Assembly: GCF_900155915.1 (NCBI RefSeq)
Contig: NZ_FTPO01000001.1
Coordinates: forward strand, 1,426,001-1,490,000
Source of the DNA: Microbacterium sp. RU33B
GTDB taxonomy: Bacteria > Actinomycetota > Actinomycetes > Actinomycetales > Microbacteriaceae
DNA length: 64,000 nucleotides
Direction of reading: 5' to 3'
Below the pieces are notes generated by a model, which saw nothing but the letters and a program-made list of their open reading frames with translations, ran no database searches and was not told where the DNA came from. The position numbers were made by a program, and so were the translations under genes. Shown here one piece after another: positions 1-9,515 of the stretch (position 1 is the first letter of the stretch; each line of letters opens with the position of its first letter).

Positions 1-2
1 TG

Positions 3-821
3 TGCCAGGCATCCGTCCCCCTCATGATGAGACGGGATGCCGCGGCCCCGCGCCTCACCGTGGTCGTGCTCGCCGTCGCCGTCGTCGGGGTCGATGCGCT
101 CCGCTACTCGACGGGACTCGAAGACATCGGGCTGTTCAACCTCGCCTTCGTCTGGCTCCTGTGCCAGCAGTTCGGCATCCTGTACTTCCGCGGGGTGTTC
201 GACCGCCTCCGCGGCCCCGTCCTCGTCGTGATCGCCATCGCGTGCTATCTCGCCCTGTGGCCGCTGACCGCCCTCGGTCCGTACGACGTGAGCATGCTCG
301 AGAACCTCAACCCGCCGACTCTGCCGCTGGTCGTTCTCGGACTCGCGCAGGCCTGCATCCTGCGACTGCTCAAGGATCCGCTCACGGCGTTGATGCGGCA
401 TCGCGTGGCCCAGGGGGTCGTCTTCATCGTCGGCGGCCGCCTCATGACGATCTACCTCTGGCACCTTCCAGTGATCCTCGCGGTGACCGGACTCACGCTC
501 CTCATCCCGGGTGCGGCACCAGCCCCGGCGACGGCCGCGTGGTGGTGGAGCCGGATCCCGATGTTCCTCGTGGTGATGGGTCTGCTCTACGCCCTCTCCC
601 TCGTCGTCGCGCGGTGGGAGGCGATGCCGTCGCTGCCCCCGGCGCCGCGGACAGGTGCGGTCGCGCTCGGGGTGCTGCTCGCCTTCGTCCCCGCGTTCCT
701 GGTCATGGAGCTCGGCCTCGACGTGCGCCTGGCGCTCCTCGGGGCAGCGGCCTACGCGGTCGCCGTGCTCGCCCTGCGCCGAACGGGCGTCCGCCGGTCC
801 ATCGCCGACGCACAGCGCTAG
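3..821 (+). CDS. acyltransferase-3 family membrane protein, 5'-truncated by the window edge
   Basis: This reading frame is open to the left edge of the window, so the protein probably begins outside it; the ATG pair at 24-29 is internal. The 273 visible residues are strongly hydrophobic with about seven membrane segments. The segment FVWLLCQQFGILYF and the motif YLWHLPV are typical of the C-terminal half of integral-membrane acyltransferase-3 proteins, which transfer acyl groups to cell-surface sugars or lipids. The catalytic N-terminal histidine region is not visible. Substrate unknown. The family is inferred from motifs only; a generic polytopic membrane protein is the alternative. Confidence 0.7.
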   Translation, partial: CQASVPLMMRRDAAAPRLTVVVLAVAVVGVDALRYSTGLEDIGLFNLAFVWLLCQQFGILYFRGVFDRLRGPVLVVIAIACYLALWPLTALGPYDVSMLENLNPPTLPLVVLGLAQACILRLLKDPLTALMRHRVAQGVVFIVGGRLMTIYLWHLPVILAVTGLTLLIPGAAPAPATAAWWWSRIPMFLVVMGLLYALSLVVARWEAMPSLPPAPRTGAVALGVLLAFVPAFLVMELGLDVRLALLGAAAYAVAVLALRRTGVRRSIADAQR

Positions 822-824
822 GCT
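819..824 (+). promoter_or_regulatory. -10 box TAGGCT, probable leaderless start of the ACT gene
   Basis: TAGGCT fits the actinobacterial TAnnnT -10 element and its first base is inside the stop codon of the upstream gene. Only six bases separate it from the ATG at 831 and no ribosome binding site is present, so transcription would start at or next to the start codon. No clear -35 is visible. Confidence 0.55.
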
Positions 825-830
825 CACGGC

Positions 831-1337
831 ATGGCTCAGCTCGTGCTCACCCTGGTCGGAGACGACCGGGCAGGACTCGTCCGTTCATTGGCGGATGCCG
901 TGGCCACCCACGGCGGCAACTGGGAGCGCAGTGAGCTCGCCGAGCTCGCCGGGGCGTTCGCGGGGATCGTGCTGATCTCGGTTCCGGACGATTCGCTCGC
1001 GGCCCTGACCGAGGAGCTGAAGAGCCTCGACGGGCTTCTGTACATCACTCCGCACGCGAGCAGGGGAGCGGCCGCGCCGGCGGGGGAGAAGCTGTCGTTC
1101 ACCGTGCTCGGCAACGACCACCCCGGCATCGTGCGCGACATCACCCGCGCCCTCGTCGACCACGGTCTCAGCATCGACCGCTTCACGAGTCGCACGCTGG
1201 AAGCGCCCATGTCGGGCGGGACGCTGTTCGAGGCGACCGTGAGCGCGCACATCCCGTCCGGTGTCGACGCTGCGGAGGCGACCGGCGCGCTCGAACGCAT
1301 CGCCGGTGAGATCCAGGTCGACCTCACCGTCGGCTGA
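831..1337 (+). CDS. tandem ACT-domain regulatory protein (GcvR-like)
   Basis: A 168-residue protein made of two ACT-type ligand-binding domains. The first (residues about 1-75) opens with LVLTLVGDDRAGLVRSLADA and the second (about 88-165) with FTVLGNDHPGIVRDITRAL; both show the beta-alpha D-x-x-G-I/L-V signature of ACT domains. Two tandem ACTs with no catalytic domain is the architecture of GcvR and related amino-acid-sensing regulators. The regulated target cannot be told from the neighbours: a membrane acyltransferase upstream and a convergent permease downstream. The ATG is kept because a -10 box lies just in front of it. Confidence 0.8.
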   Translation: MAQLVLTLVGDDRAGLVRSLADAVATHGGNWERSELAELAGAFAGIVLISVPDDSLAALTEELKSLDGLLYITPHASRGAAAPAGEKLSFTVLGNDHPGIVRDITRALVDHGLSIDRFTSRTLEAPMSGGTLFEATVSAHIPSGVDAAEATGALERIAGEIQVDLTVG

Positions 1338-1417
1338 ATTCCGCACACCGAGGCTGTCGGGTCCTGCGCGCGGCGCGAAGATGCGCAGCACGGTCGAGAG
1401 CTGCCGCGCGAGCGGAA

Positions 1418-2602
1418 TCAGAACAGCGCCAGCGGGATGACGGAGAGGCCCACCACGAGCGGCGCCGTGATCAGCCCGAGGAGCACGTAGCGCCGCCACG
1501 GCACGTCGATGCCCACGGCCGTGAGCCGGGCGTGCCAGAGCAGCGTCGCGAGGGACGCCCACGGTGTGATGAGCGGGCCCGCGTTGACACCGATCAGGAG
1601 CGCGGCCAGCCGCGCCGGGGAGTCGGCCGAGGACTCGAACGCCAGGTACGCCGGCAGGTTGTTGATCGCATTCGCGCCCAGCATCCCGACACCCGAGAGC
1701 TGCCACAGCGACAGCAGGTCGTCTCCCGTGCCCGTGGCGGCCGCGACCACCGCACCCGATCCGAGCGCCTCCAGGGCTCCGACGGCGAGGAAGAGCCCCG
1801 CCGCGAACACCACGAGCTGCCACGGCACGAGCGCGAAGCGCAGCGCACCCGGCGACCGCCACGCGAAGAGGATGCCCAGGACGACCGCCGCGGCGAGTGC
1901 CGGCATCCAGGGAGGCAGTCCGCTCACCAGGAGCGGCAGGAGCACGACGACGACGGACGCCGCGACCACGAGCTGCACGCGGTCGGAGACCACGGGGGGC
2001 CGTGCCGGGGCGTAGGAGCCGCGCAGCGCACGGCGGTGCACGAGGACGAGCACGGCACAGGTGACGACGACGGCGACGAGGGCGGGAAGCCCCAGGAGCG
2101 CGACGAACGAGCCCGCATGCCCCGCACCGACCCGCTCGACGGCGAGCAGGTTGGTCAGGTTGGACACGGGAAGGAACAGGGATGCCGTGTTGGCCAGCCA
2201 CACCGTCGCGAACGCGAAGGGAAGCGGATCGAGGCGATGGGCGCGGGCGACGGCGACCACGACGGGCGTCAGCAGCACCGCCGTGGTGTCGAGCGAGAGG
2301 AACGCCGTCACGGCGATCGCCAGCACCACGACGAGCAGCCACAGCACCCACGTACGCCCCTTCGCGACGCGGGCGAGCCAGGAGGCTGCGACGTCGAACA
2401 CGCCCGCGGTTGCGGCGAGCTCGGCGACGATCGTCACGGCGACGACGAACAGCAGGATCGGCCACACGCGGTCGGCGATCACGAGGGCGTCCGAGGCGGG
2501 GAGCAGGCCGAGCGCCATCGCCAGCCCGCCGAGGACGAGCAGCACACCGCCGACGATCGCGAGCTTCACGGCATCCATCATCCCCGTCCGCGCGGGTACC
2601 AT
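1418..2602 (-). CDS. SLC13/ArsB-type permease
   Basis: About 394 residues with ten or more hydrophobic helices. Motifs SNLTNLLAVER and GANAINNLPAYLAFE and the re-entrant segment GVNAGPLITPWASLATL are those of the ion transporter superfamily around ArsB (arsenite export) and SLC13 permeases. No arsR or arsC lies nearby, so an arsenic role is not supported and the substrate is open. The frame is open further upstream to 2788, but that part is arginine-rich, lacks membrane character and would overlap the divergent thrS start, so I place the start at ATG 2602; ATG 2581 is the alternative. Confidence 0.75.
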   Translation of the reverse strand: MVPARTGMMDAVKLAIVGGVLLVLGGLAMALGLLPASDALVIADRVWPILLFVVAVTIVAELAATAGVFDVAASWLARVAKGRTWVLWLLVVVLAIAVTAFLSLDTTAVLLTPVVVAVARAHRLDPLPFAFATVWLANTASLFLPVSNLTNLLAVERVGAGHAGSFVALLGLPALVAVVVTCAVLVLVHRRALRGSYAPARPPVVSDRVQLVVAASVVVVLLPLLVSGLPPWMPALAAAVVLGILFAWRSPGALRFALVPWQLVVFAAGLFLAVGALEALGSGAVVAAATGTGDDLLSLWQLSGVGMLGANAINNLPAYLAFESSADSPARLAALLIGVNAGPLITPWASLATLLWHARLTAVGIDVPWRRYVLLGLITAPLVVGLSVIPLALF

Positions 2603-2736
2603 GGCCACATGGAACTCCGCCGGCACGTCGCGACCGTCGTCGCCGTCACCGGCACGCGAACTCCGCAGGCCTGAGCGGGCAGGACGCCAGCGCGTCCGAA
2701 GCTGAGCACCGCCGCGGCGCATCCGCGCGCCGACGG

Positions 2737-2742
2737 TAGCCT
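2737..2742 (+). promoter_or_regulatory. -10 box TAGCCT of thrS
   Basis: TAGCCT lies 29 bases before the TTG start of thrS and ahead of its GGAGAG ribosome binding site, giving a short leader. No T-box like structure fits in this space. Confidence 0.45.
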
Positions 2743-2771
2743 GGAATCCACGCATCCTCTGGAGAGTTCCC

Positions 2772-4799
2772 TTGACTGACGTCGTCATCCCGTCGGACGC
2801 GGCCTACCCCGCCGACGGCTTCGCACTTTTCCCCGACCGCTCCGTCGTCGCCCTGCGCGTGAACGGAGAGCTGAAAGACCTCGCGACCCTCGTGCAGGAG
2901 ACCGATGTCGTCGAGCCCGTCCTGGTCGACAGCCCCGAAGGCCTCGGCATCCTGCGCCACTCGTCGGCGCACGTGCTCGCCCAGGCCGTGCAGCGCATCC
3001 GACCGCAGTCGGATCTCGGCATCGGTCCGCCGATCGAGAACGGCTTCTACTACGACTTCGGCGTCGACGAGCCCTTCACGCCGGAGGACCTCAAGGCGAT
3101 CAAGAAGGAGATGGAGCGGATCGTCCGCGAGAACCAGCGCTTCGTCCGCCGCGTCGTCACCGACGACGAGGCGCGCGCAGAGCTGGCCGACGAGCCGTTC
3201 AAGCTCGAGCTGATCGGGCTCAAGGGGCCTTCGGCGGGCTCAGGGACCGAGATCGCGAAGACCGAGGGCGCCTCCGTGGAGGTCGGCGCCGGCGAGCTGA
3301 CGATCTACGACAACGTCGACCGCAACGGCGAGACCGTGTGGAAGGACCTCTGCCGCGGACCCCACGTGCCCGGCACGCGCTACATCGGCAACGGCTGGGA
3401 CCTCACCCGCGTCGCCGGCGCGTACTGGCGGGGGAGCGAGAAGAACCCCCAGCTGCAGCGCATCTACGGCACGGCCTGGCCGACGAAGGACGAGCTGCGC
3501 GCCTATCAGGAGCGCCTCGAGGAAGCCGCCAAGCGCGATCACCGCAAGCTCGGCAAGGAGCTCGACCTCTTCTCGTTCCCGGACGAGATCGGATCTGGCC
3601 TGTCGGTCTGGCATCCCCGCGGCGGCATCGTGCGCGGCGAGATGGAGCAGCACGCCCGCAAGCGCCACATCGAGGGCGGCTACACGTACGTCTACACGCC
3701 CCACATCTCGAAGCAGGATCTCTTCCTGCAGTCCAACCACCTCGTCACCTACAAGGAGGGCATGTACCCGCCCATCCACATGGACGAGGAGCGCGACGAG
3801 AACGGCGAGATCACCAAGGCCGGCATCGACTACTACCTGAAGCCGATGAACTGCCCGATGCACATCCTCATCTACAAGGAGCGGGGCCGCAGCTACCGCG
3901 ACCTCCCGATGCGCCTCGCGGAGAACGGGACGGTGTACCGCAACGAGCTGTCGGGGACGATCCACGGCCTCACCCGCGTGCGCGGGTTCACGCAGGACGA
4001 CTCGCACCTGTTCGTGACGCCCGACCAGCTCGAGGGGGAGACCACCCGCGTTCTGGAGTTCGTCATCTCGATGCTGCGCGACTTCGGACTCGAGGACTTC
4101 GAGCTCGAGCTGTCGATGCGCGACGACGAGAAGTCGAAGTGGATCGGCTCGGACGAGTTCTGGGAGTATTCGACGAGTGCGCTGCGCAACGTCGCGCACG
4201 CCAGCGGTCTGAAGGTCACCGAGGTGCCGGGTGAGGCCGCCTTCTACGGTCCGAAGATCGACCTGAAGACGAAGGACGCGATCGGCCGCACGTGGCAGCT
4301 GTCGACCGTGCAGGTCGACGTCAACCTCCCCGAGCGCTTCGACCTCGAGTACACCGGCCCCGACGGCGAGAAGCACCGCCCGATCATGATCCACCGCGCC
4401 CTGTTCGGATCGATCGAGCGGTTCTTCGCGATCCTGCTCGAGCACTACGCGGGCGCGTTCCCGGTCTGGCTCGCACCCGTGCAGGTCGTCGGCATCCCGA
4501 TCGCCGACGATTTCGCGGACTACCTCGGCGAAGTCGTCGTGCAGCTGAAGGCCGACGGCGTGCGCGCCGAGCTCGACCACAGCAGCGACCGGATGCAGAA
4601 GAAGATCCGCACCCACACGACGCAGAAGGTGCCGATCATGCTGATCGCCGGCGCCGCCGATCGCGACGCGGGCACCGTGTCGTTCCGCTTCCGCGACGGC
4701 TCGCAGGAGAACGGCGTTCCGATCGCCGACGCGGTGCGCCGCATCCGGCACGCCATCGCGGCCAAGACGCTCGTCAACACCGCCGAGGATCTCGCGTGA
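2772..4799 (+). CDS. thrS: threonyl-tRNA synthetase
   Basis: Charges tRNA-Thr with threonine. The 675-residue protein has a TGS domain (about 1-65), the second editing-type additional domain (about 100-240), the class II catalytic core (about 270-545) and an anticodon-binding domain (about 560-660). Zinc ligand Cys361 lies in PMNCPMHI; further ligands fit His in [10 protein letters not shown] and in MIHRALFGS. The start is TTG, with GGAGAG five bases before it. Residues 153-160 (PSAGSGTE) look like an insertion encoded by a partial REP-like repeat in the editing region. The downstream HIT gene overlaps the stop by the GTGA arrangement, so both are probably translated from one mRNA. Confidence 0.97.
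   Translation: MTDVVIPSDAAYPADGFALFPDRSVVALRVNGELKDLATLVQETDVVEPVLVDSPEGLGILRHSSAHVLAQAVQRIRPQSDLGIGPPIENGFYYDFGVDEPFTPEDLKAIKKEMERIVRENQRFVRRVVTDDEARAELADEPFKLELIGLKGPSAGSGTEIAKTEGASVEVGAGELTIYDNVDRNGETVWKDLCRGPHVPGTRYIGNGWDLTRVAGAYWRGSEKNPQLQRIYGTAWPTKDELRAYQERLEEAAKRDHRKLGKELDLFSFPDEIGSGLSVWHPRGGIVRGEMEQHARKRHIEGGYTYVYTPHISKQDLFLQSNHLVTYKEGMYPPIHMDEERDENGEITKAGIDYYLKPMNCPMHILIYKERGRSYRDLPMRLAENGTVYRNELSGTIHGLTRVRGFTQDDSHLFVTPDQLEGETTRVLEFVISMLRDFGLEDFELELSMRDDEKSKWIGSDEFWEYSTSALRNVAHASGLKVTEVPGEAAFYGPKIDLKTKDAIGRTWQLSTVQVDVNLPERFDLEYTGPDGEKHRPIMIHRALFGSIERFFAILLEHYAGAFPVWLAPVQVVGIPIADDFADYLGEVVVQLKADGVRAELDHSSDRMQKKIRTHTTQKVPIMLIAGAADRDAGTVSFRFRDGSQENGVPIADAVRRIRHAIAAKTLVNTAEDLA
3228..3251 (+). 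repeat. partial copy of a REP-like repeat inside thrS
   Basis: These 24 bases match 4805-4828 at 23 positions. They encode residues 153-160 of ThrS in frame. No matching inverted arm is present here, so it is a half element. Confidence 0.65.
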
Positions 4800-5383
4800 G
4801 CGACCCTTCGACGGGCTCAGGGACCGAGGTCTCAGGATCAGGGGCCGAGGTCCCGGACCCCGAGCCCGTCGAAGGGTTCGCCGGCGTGCCCGATGCCTTC
4901 CAGCGTCTGTGGACTCCGCACCGGATGGCGTACATCCAGGCGGGCCCGCAGGTGCTGCGCGACGACTGCCCGTTCTGCGCGGCTCCCGACAAGTCCGACG
5001 AGGCGGGCCTCATCGTCGCGCGGGGCCGGACCGCGTACGTGCTGCTGAACCTCTTCCCGTACAACTCCGGCCATCTGCTCGTGTGTCCGTACCGTCACGT
5101 CGCGACCTACGACCAGGCGACTCCCGAGGAGATCGCCGAGATCGGCGCGCTCACCCAGCAGGGCATGCGCGTGCTCCGCAGGGTCTCACGGTGCGACGGC
5201 TTCAACATCGGCATGAATCAGGGAGCCGTGGCGGGCGCCGGCGTCGACGAGCACCTGCACCAGCACATCGTGCCGCGATGGAGCGCCGACGCGAACTTCT
5301 TCCCGATCATCGCCCGCACCAAAGCGCTGCCGCAGCTGCTGGGGGACGTGCGCGAGGCCGTCGCGGCGGCCTGGGACGACTGA
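4796..5383 (+). CDS. HIT-family protein, Ap4A phosphorylase-like
   Basis: A 195-residue histidine-triad nucleotide-binding protein. The triad is His153-Leu-His155-Gln-His157 followed by IVPRW. Two CxxC-like cysteines (CPFCAAP, about residues 58-61) lie ahead of the HIT fold. In mycobacteria the gene directly after thrS (Rv2613c) encodes an Ap4A phosphorylase of this type, which supports phosphorolysis of diadenosine tetraphosphate, a by-product of tRNA synthetases. The GTG start overlaps the thrS stop by four bases. Residues about 3-27 (STGSGTEV... PEPVEG) are low-complexity and are encoded by a REP-like palindrome, so the N-terminus is probably a dispensable tail. Confidence 0.85.
   Translation: MSDPSTGSGTEVSGSGAEVPDPEPVEGFAGVPDAFQRLWTPHRMAYIQAGPQVLRDDCPFCAAPDKSDEAGLIVARGRTAYVLLNLFPYNSGHLLVCPYRHVATYDQATPEEIAEIGALTQQGMRVLRRVSRCDGFNIGMNQGAVAGAGVDEHLHQHIVPRWSADANFFPIIARTKALPQLLGDVREAVAAAWDD
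4803..4877. repeat. REP-like palindrome within the HIT gene
   Basis: ACCCTTCGACGGGCTC at 4803-4818 is matched by its exact reverse complement at 4862-4877, giving 16 bp arms around a spacer that contains further partial pairing (GGGACC with GGTCCC). The element is in frame and adds about 25 residues to the HIT protein. Confidence 0.75.
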
Positions 5384-5392
5384 GTCGAGCCG

Positions 5393-5692
5393 TCAGCCCC
5401 CGAGTGCGTCCCAGTTCACGTCGACCGCGTCGTGGTGTCGCACGGAGATGCGTGCGGGGAGCACGCGGCCGGCGTCGGGCCACCGCCGGGAATCGAAGAC
5501 GACCGTCATGACGACGGTGCGCGGGGCGATTCCGGATGCCTCGGCCAGCAGCTCGATCTCGCACTCCTGGTAGCGGCGTCGACCGGCGGGCGGAGGCACG
5601 CGCACGATCGTCACGCGCCCGGGCACCGCGTCGGCGAATCGGCTGCCCGTGATCACCTCGAGGATGTGAGCGGAATCGCCCTCGGAGCTCAT
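5393..5692 (-). CDS. uncharacterised 99-residue protein in the pdxY operon
   Basis: Small soluble protein of no family I recognise. The sequence alternates basic and acidic stretches and ends in DVNWDALGG; predicted beta-rich by eye (VTIVRVPPP, RTVVMTVVFDSRRW, ARISVRHHDAVDV). The start at 5692 is chosen because its ATG shares one base with the pdxY stop codon (TGATG), a typical translational coupling; the longer open frame upstream is a shadow of pdxY. It is convergent with the HIT gene, nine bases away. Probably real because of the coupling and codon use; function unknown. Confidence 0.65.
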   Translation of the reverse strand: MSSEGDSAHILEVITGSRFADAVPGRVTIVRVPPPAGRRRYQECEIELLAEASGIAPRTVVMTVVFDSRRWPDAGRVLPARISVRHHDAVDVNWDALGG

Positions 5693-6543
5693 CAGCGGAC
5701 CTGACGCACGGCGAACTGCAGGCGAGGATGGGCGTACGCCCCCTGCGACTCGACCAGCTGCAGTTCGCGCTGACCCGAGAGATGCGTCTTCTCGAGCAGA
5801 TCGAACACGCTGGACACCGTCCGTGCCAGCGCATCGGCTGCATCGCCGGTGGCGCGGTAGTGCGCCGTGAACAGCGCGGCCGTGACGTCGCCCGATCCGT
5901 TGGCCTTCATCGGAAGCAGGGGCGTCTGCACGATCCATGCGCCGGAGTCGTCGACCGCGAGCATCTCGATCGTCTCCGGATCACGGTCGGGCCGCTCGAC
6001 GCTCGTGACGAGGACGGTGCGCGGACCCATTGCGCGTGCGGCGTCGACCGAGGCGAGCGTGGACTCGATCGAATCGGGTTCCGTGCCGGTCAGGAAGCCG
6101 AGCTCGAACTGGTTGGGGGTGATGAGGTCGGCGGCGGGCACGACCTTCTCGCGGAGGAGGACAGGGATCGCCGGGGCCACGAAGCATCCCGACTTCGCAT
6201 TCCCCATGACCGGATCGCAGGCGTAGATCGCGCTCGGGTTGGCCGCCTTGACGCGTGCCACGGCGTCGACGATGACGTCGCCGATGCCTTCGCTGCCCTG
6301 GTAGCCCGACAGCACCGCATCGATCTCGGGGAACACCCCGCGGTCCTCGATGCCGGCGATCACGTCGGCGACGTCGGCGGGGGAGATGAGCGGACCTCGC
6401 CAGGCTCCGTAGCCGGTGTGGTTCGAGAAGTTCACGGTGTAGACCGGGAGCACTTCGACGCCGATGCGCTGGAGGGGGAACACGGCGGCCGAGTTGCCGA
6501 CGTGACCGAAGGCGACGGCCGACTGGATCGAGAGGATCTTCAC
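5692..6543 (-). CDS. pdxY: pyridoxal kinase
   Basis: Phosphorylates pyridoxal (vitamin B6 salvage) to pyridoxal 5'-phosphate. The 283-residue protein begins [18 protein letters not shown], the PdxY/PdxK N-terminal substrate-binding segment, and has the ribokinase-fold signature [14 protein letters not shown], in which the GSGD aspartate is the catalytic base. [10 protein letters not shown] near residue 40 is the usual pyridoxal pocket. The gene follows a PLP-dependent decarboxylase on the same strand, 28 bases away, which suggests cofactor supply and use in one transcript. Confidence 0.93.
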   Translation of the reverse strand: MKILSIQSAVAFGHVGNSAAVFPLQRIGVEVLPVYTVNFSNHTGYGAWRGPLISPADVADVIAGIEDRGVFPEIDAVLSGYQGSEGIGDVIVDAVARVKAANPSAIYACDPVMGNAKSGCFVAPAIPVLLREKVVPAADLITPNQFELGFLTGTEPDSIESTLASVDAARAMGPRTVLVTSVERPDRDPETIEMLAVDDSGAWIVQTPLLPMKANGSGDVTAALFTAHYRATGDAADALARTVSSVFDLLEKTHLSGQRELQLVESQGAYAHPRLQFAVRQVR

Positions 6544-6571
6544 TCCCCGATCATCCCACCCGCGGAGCGGC

Positions 6572-7948
6572 TCATCGCATCCCGGTCACCAGCCGCCCGA
6601 TCGCGGCGACGGTCAGGTCGACATCGTCGAACGTCGTCGCCCACGACGACATCGAGCAGCGGAGCGCCGCCGCTCCGCGCCACTGGGCACCCGTGAGAGC
6701 CGCCGTCCCCTCGACGAGGATCGCTGCGCCCAAGGCCTGCGTCGCCTCGTCGGTATCGAGGCGGAACATCACCTGCGTGTACGGCACGTCGTTCACGATC
6801 GACACGCCAGGAATGTCGCGGAGACCGGCCGCGAGCCGCAGGGCGTTGCGGTGCAGGCGGTCCACGAGCCCACCCACGCCGCGGCGACCGAGGGCCCGCA
6901 GCGCCGCCCAGGCGGGCACTCCGCGGGCGCGCCGCGACAGCTCGGGATTCACGTCCCACGGATCGAGGCTCGTGAACATGAGGTAGTCGCCGCCCGTGCG
7001 GAACATCGCGATCGCATCTGCGGGGTCGCGCACGACGGCGATGCCGCAGTCGTAGGGCACGTTGAGCGTCTTGTGGGCGTCCGTCGTCCACGAGTCGGCG
7101 CCCTCCATGCCGAGGGTGAGCTCCCGGAGGTCGTCGGATGCCGCCGCCCAGAGGCCGAACGCACCGTCGATGTGGACCCACACGTTCGCCAGCCGCCGCG
7201 CGATCTCGATCAGCTCGCCGAACGGGTCGAAGGCGCCCGTGTGCACCTCCCCGGCCTGCAGGCAGATGATCGTCGGGATTCCGCGGTCTCCCGCGAGAGC
7301 GTCCTCCAACGCGGTCGGCAGCATCCGGCCTTGGTCGTCGGACGGCACGACCGTGAACTCCGCCGATCCGATGCCGCAGAACCGCGCTGCGCGGTCGATC
7401 GAGCCATGTCGGTCCGCACCGACGACGAATCGCACGGACGGCGCTCCGCGCAGTCCCTGCACCGTGATATCCCATCCCGCACGCCGGAGGACGGCGTGCT
7501 GCCCCGAGGCGAGACACACGACGTTCGACACCTGCGCTCCCGTGACCCAGCCGACGGCGGCTCCTGCCGGCAGACCCAGAAGATCGCACACCCATTCGCC
7601 GGCCACCCGCTCGAGGGCCACGGTCGCCGGTGTGAGGGTGCTCGATCCCGAGTTCTGGTCCCAGGTCGACACGAGCCAGTCCGCGGCCAGCGCGGCGGGG
7701 AGGGTGCCGCCGATCACGAAGCCGAAGAAGCGGCCGCCGGGGATCGCGACGAGGCCCGGTCCGGCGCGCTCGGCGAGGTCGGTGACGAGGGTCGCGGCAT
7801 CCATCCCCTCGTCGGGAAGGTCGCCGCCGAACACGTCGATCATGTGGTCGATCCCCACGCGGGGCCAGACCGGTCGATCGACGAGGGAATCGAGGAAGGC
7901 GAGGGATGCCGTATGCGCGGCGTCGAGCGCACGCTGTCGTTCGTCCAT
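6572..7948 (-). CDS. PLP-dependent decarboxylase, group II (aromatic-amino-acid/glutamate decarboxylase fold)
   Basis: A 458-residue fold-type I PLP enzyme. The Schiff-base lysine is Lys293 in [14 protein letters not shown], and the aspartate contacting the pyridine nitrogen is Asp261 in WVHIDGAFG. Family members remove CO2 from aromatic amino acids, glutamate or related substrates; the glycine-rich start of the active site (about 70-110) does not settle which. I start at the ATG 7946-7948 ([15 protein letters not shown]), because the open frame upstream is antisense to yebC. The neighbouring pdxY would make its cofactor. Substrate not determined. Confidence 0.85.
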   Translation of the reverse strand: MDERQRALDAAHTASLAFLDSLVDRPVWPRVGIDHMIDVFGGDLPDEGMDAATLVTDLAERAGPGLVAIPGGRFFGFVIGGTLPAALAADWLVSTWDQNSGSSTLTPATVALERVAGEWVCDLLGLPAGAAVGWVTGAQVSNVVCLASGQHAVLRRAGWDITVQGLRGAPSVRFVVGADRHGSIDRAARFCGIGSAEFTVVPSDDQGRMLPTALEDALAGDRGIPTIICLQAGEVHTGAFDPFGELIEIARRLANVWVHIDGAFGLWAAASDDLRELTLGMEGADSWTTDAHKTLNVPYDCGIAVVRDPADAIAMFRTGGDYLMFTSLDPWDVNPELSRRARGVPAWAALRALGRRGVGGLVDRLHRNALRLAAGLRDIPGVSIVNDVPYTQVMFRLDTDEATQALGAAILVEGTAALTGAQWRGAAALRCSMSSWATTFDDVDLTVAAIGRLVTGMR

Positions 7949-8043
7949 GCCACGAAGTGTTCTCCGGGTGGAGTCCTGATACAACCGCCCCCGCTGCAAC
8001 CGCCCCTGCGCCGAGATCTGCGCGGGCGGACGAGCAGTCGGAA

Positions 8044-8049
8044 TAGACT
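8044..8049 (+). promoter_or_regulatory. -10 box TAGACT of yebC
   Basis: TAGACT ends seven bases before the ATG at 8057; no ribosome binding site is seen, so a leaderless transcript is likely. Confidence 0.6.
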
Positions 8050-8056
8050 TGTCGTC

Positions 8057-8818
8057 ATGTCCGGCCACTCCAAGTGGGCGACGACCAAGCACAAGAAGGC
8101 CGTGATCGACGGCCGCCGTGCGAAGTCCTTCGCCAAGCTCATCAAGAACATCGAGGTCGCCGCGAAGCTCGGCGGAGCCGATATCGCAGGCAACCCGACG
8201 CTGTACGACGCCATCCAGAAGGCGAAGAAGACGTCGGTCCCCAACGACAACATCGATCGCGCCGTCAAGCGCGGTGCGGGTATCGGGGGCGACGCCGTCG
8301 AGTACACGACCATCGTGTACGAAGGCTACGGACCCAGCGGCGTCGCGCTGCTGATCGAGTGTCTGACCGACAACAAGAACCGCGCGGCCGCAGAAGTGCG
8401 CACCGCCCTCTCGCGCAACGGCGGCACGCTCGCCGACCCCGGCTCGGTCGCGTACAACTTCTCCCGCAAGGGCGTCATCGTCGTCTCCGGCGAGGGCACC
8501 ACGGAGGACGACGTCATGATGGCGGCGCTCGAAGCGGGCGCCGAAGAGGTCGAGCCGCACGCGCAGGGCTTCGAGGTCACCACCGAGGCTTCCGACCTCG
8601 TGCCGGTGCGCGCCGCGCTGCAGGCCGCAGGCCTCGACTACGAGTCGGCCGACGTCGAGTTCGTCCCCAACCTCAAGGTGGAGGTCGACGCCGAGACCGC
8701 GCGCAAGGTCTTCCGCCTCATCGACGCCCTCGAAGACAGCGATGACGTGCAGAACGTCTTCAGCAACTTCGACCTCACCCCCGAGGTGCAGGCCGAGCTC
8801 GAAGCCGCCGACGACTGA
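8057..8818 (+). CDS. yebC: YebC/PmpR-family protein
   Basis: A 253-residue protein of the YebC family, with the conserved start [22 protein letters not shown] followed by the three-domain TACO1 fold. Family members act as DNA-binding transcription factors or, as shown for some, as ribosome-associated factors that help translate polyproline stretches. It stands just upstream of ruvC, the common bacterial arrangement. A strong hairpin at 8856-8888 follows, so it may be a single-gene transcript. Confidence 0.95.
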   Translation: MSGHSKWATTKHKKAVIDGRRAKSFAKLIKNIEVAAKLGGADIAGNPTLYDAIQKAKKTSVPNDNIDRAVKRGAGIGGDAVEYTTIVYEGYGPSGVALLIECLTDNKNRAAAEVRTALSRNGGTLADPGSVAYNFSRKGVIVVSGEGTTEDDVMMAALEAGAEEVEPHAQGFEVTTEASDLVPVRAALQAAGLDYESADVEFVPNLKVEVDAETARKVFRLIDALEDSDDVQNVFSNFDLTPEVQAELEAADD

Positions 8819-8855
8819 ACCTCCGCGGGATCGGCGCCGACCGCCGAGCCCGTGC

Positions 8856-8888
8856 ACGAGGGCGCGCCTGACCCGGGCGCGCCCTCGT
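8856..8888 (+). terminator. terminator after yebC
   Basis: ACGAGGGCGCGCC at 8856-8868 pairs perfectly with 8876-8888 across a seven-base loop (13 bp stem). There is no U-tract beyond CGCGTTTA, which is usual in high-GC actinobacteria. Confidence 0.7.
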
Positions 8889-8894
8889 CGCGTT

Positions 8895-8900
8895 TAGCGT
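8895..8900 (+). promoter_or_regulatory. -10 box TAGCGT of ruvC
   Basis: TAGCGT is six bases before GTG 8907. The purine stretch GGGGGA in between could also serve as a ribosome binding site, though too close to the start. Confidence 0.45.
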
Positions 8901-8906
8901 GGGGGA

Positions 8907-9464
8907 GTGCCCAGCCTTCGCGTCCTCGGGGTCGACCCCGGCCTGACCCGCTGCGGCGTGGGCGTCGTCGACGTCGCGCGCGACCGCTCCGCGACGCTCG
9001 TGCACGTCGGCGTCGTGCGATCGGACCCCGGCACGCCGATCGAGAAGCGGCTCGCCGCGATCGCCGCCGGGATCCGCGCGGTGATCGAAGAGCACCGACC
9101 GGATGTCGTGGCCGTCGAGCGCGTGTTCGCCCAGCAGAACCGCAGCACCGTCATGGGGACGGCGCAGGCGAGCGGGATCGCGCTGCTCTTGGCGGGGGAG
9201 CGGGGGCTCCCCGCCGCGACGCACACCCCGACGGAGGTCAAGGCGGCGATCACGGGCTACGGCGCAGCAGACAAGCGTCAGGTGCAGACCATGGTCGCCC
9301 GCATCCTGCGTCTGGACGCTCTGCCCCAGCCGGCGGATGCCGCCGACGCCCTGGCACTCGCGCTGTGCCATGCCTGGCGCGGCGGACTCGCGGCCCCCTC
9401 CGACGCCCCTCTGACGCCCGCCCAGCGCGCGTGGGCCGAGGCCGAGCGCCTGACCCGCCGCTGA
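8907..9464 (+). CDS. ruvC: Holliday junction endonuclease RuvC
   Basis: Resolves Holliday junctions after RuvAB branch migration. The 185-residue protein has the RNase H-like fold; acidic catalytic residues are Asp10 in GVDPGL, the glutamate in VAVERVF, and [12 protein letters not shown] [14 protein letters not shown]. The GTG start is selected by its upstream -10 box and the immediate match to the RuvC N-terminus. It is followed by ruvA and ruvB; each has its own start signals, ruvA with its own -10 box. Confidence 0.95.
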   Translation: MPSLRVLGVDPGLTRCGVGVVDVARDRSATLVHVGVVRSDPGTPIEKRLAAIAAGIRAVIEEHRPDVVAVERVFAQQNRSTVMGTAQASGIALLLAGERGLPAATHTPTEVKAAITGYGAADKRQVQTMVARILRLDALPQPADAADALALALCHAWRGGLAAPSDAPLTPAQRAWAEAERLTRR

Positions 9465-9503
9465 GGCGTGCGTGTCGCTCGAACAAATCTCCGAAGCATT
9501 CCG

Positions 9504-9509
9504 TAGGCT
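9504..9509 (+). promoter_or_regulatory. -10 box TAGGCT of ruvA
   Basis: TAGGCT is six bases upstream of ATG 9516 with no ribosome binding site, indicating a leaderless ruvAB transcript. Confidence 0.55.
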
Positions 9510-9515
9510 CGCTGC

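Noticed and set aside
1338..1417. Terminator between the ACT gene and the convergent permease
   Set aside because: Several short GC-rich complementary pieces exist but no continuous stem of convincing length.
2603..2771. T-box leader for thrS
   Set aside because: No specifier hairpin and no T-box core sequence; the -10 leaves only about 25 bases of leader.
3240..4751. Long minus-strand frame opposite thrS, and similar ones opposite secD, relA, alaS, fmt and pyrC
   Set aside because: Same cause: high-GC codon bias produces open antisense frames; the sense genes are unmistakable.
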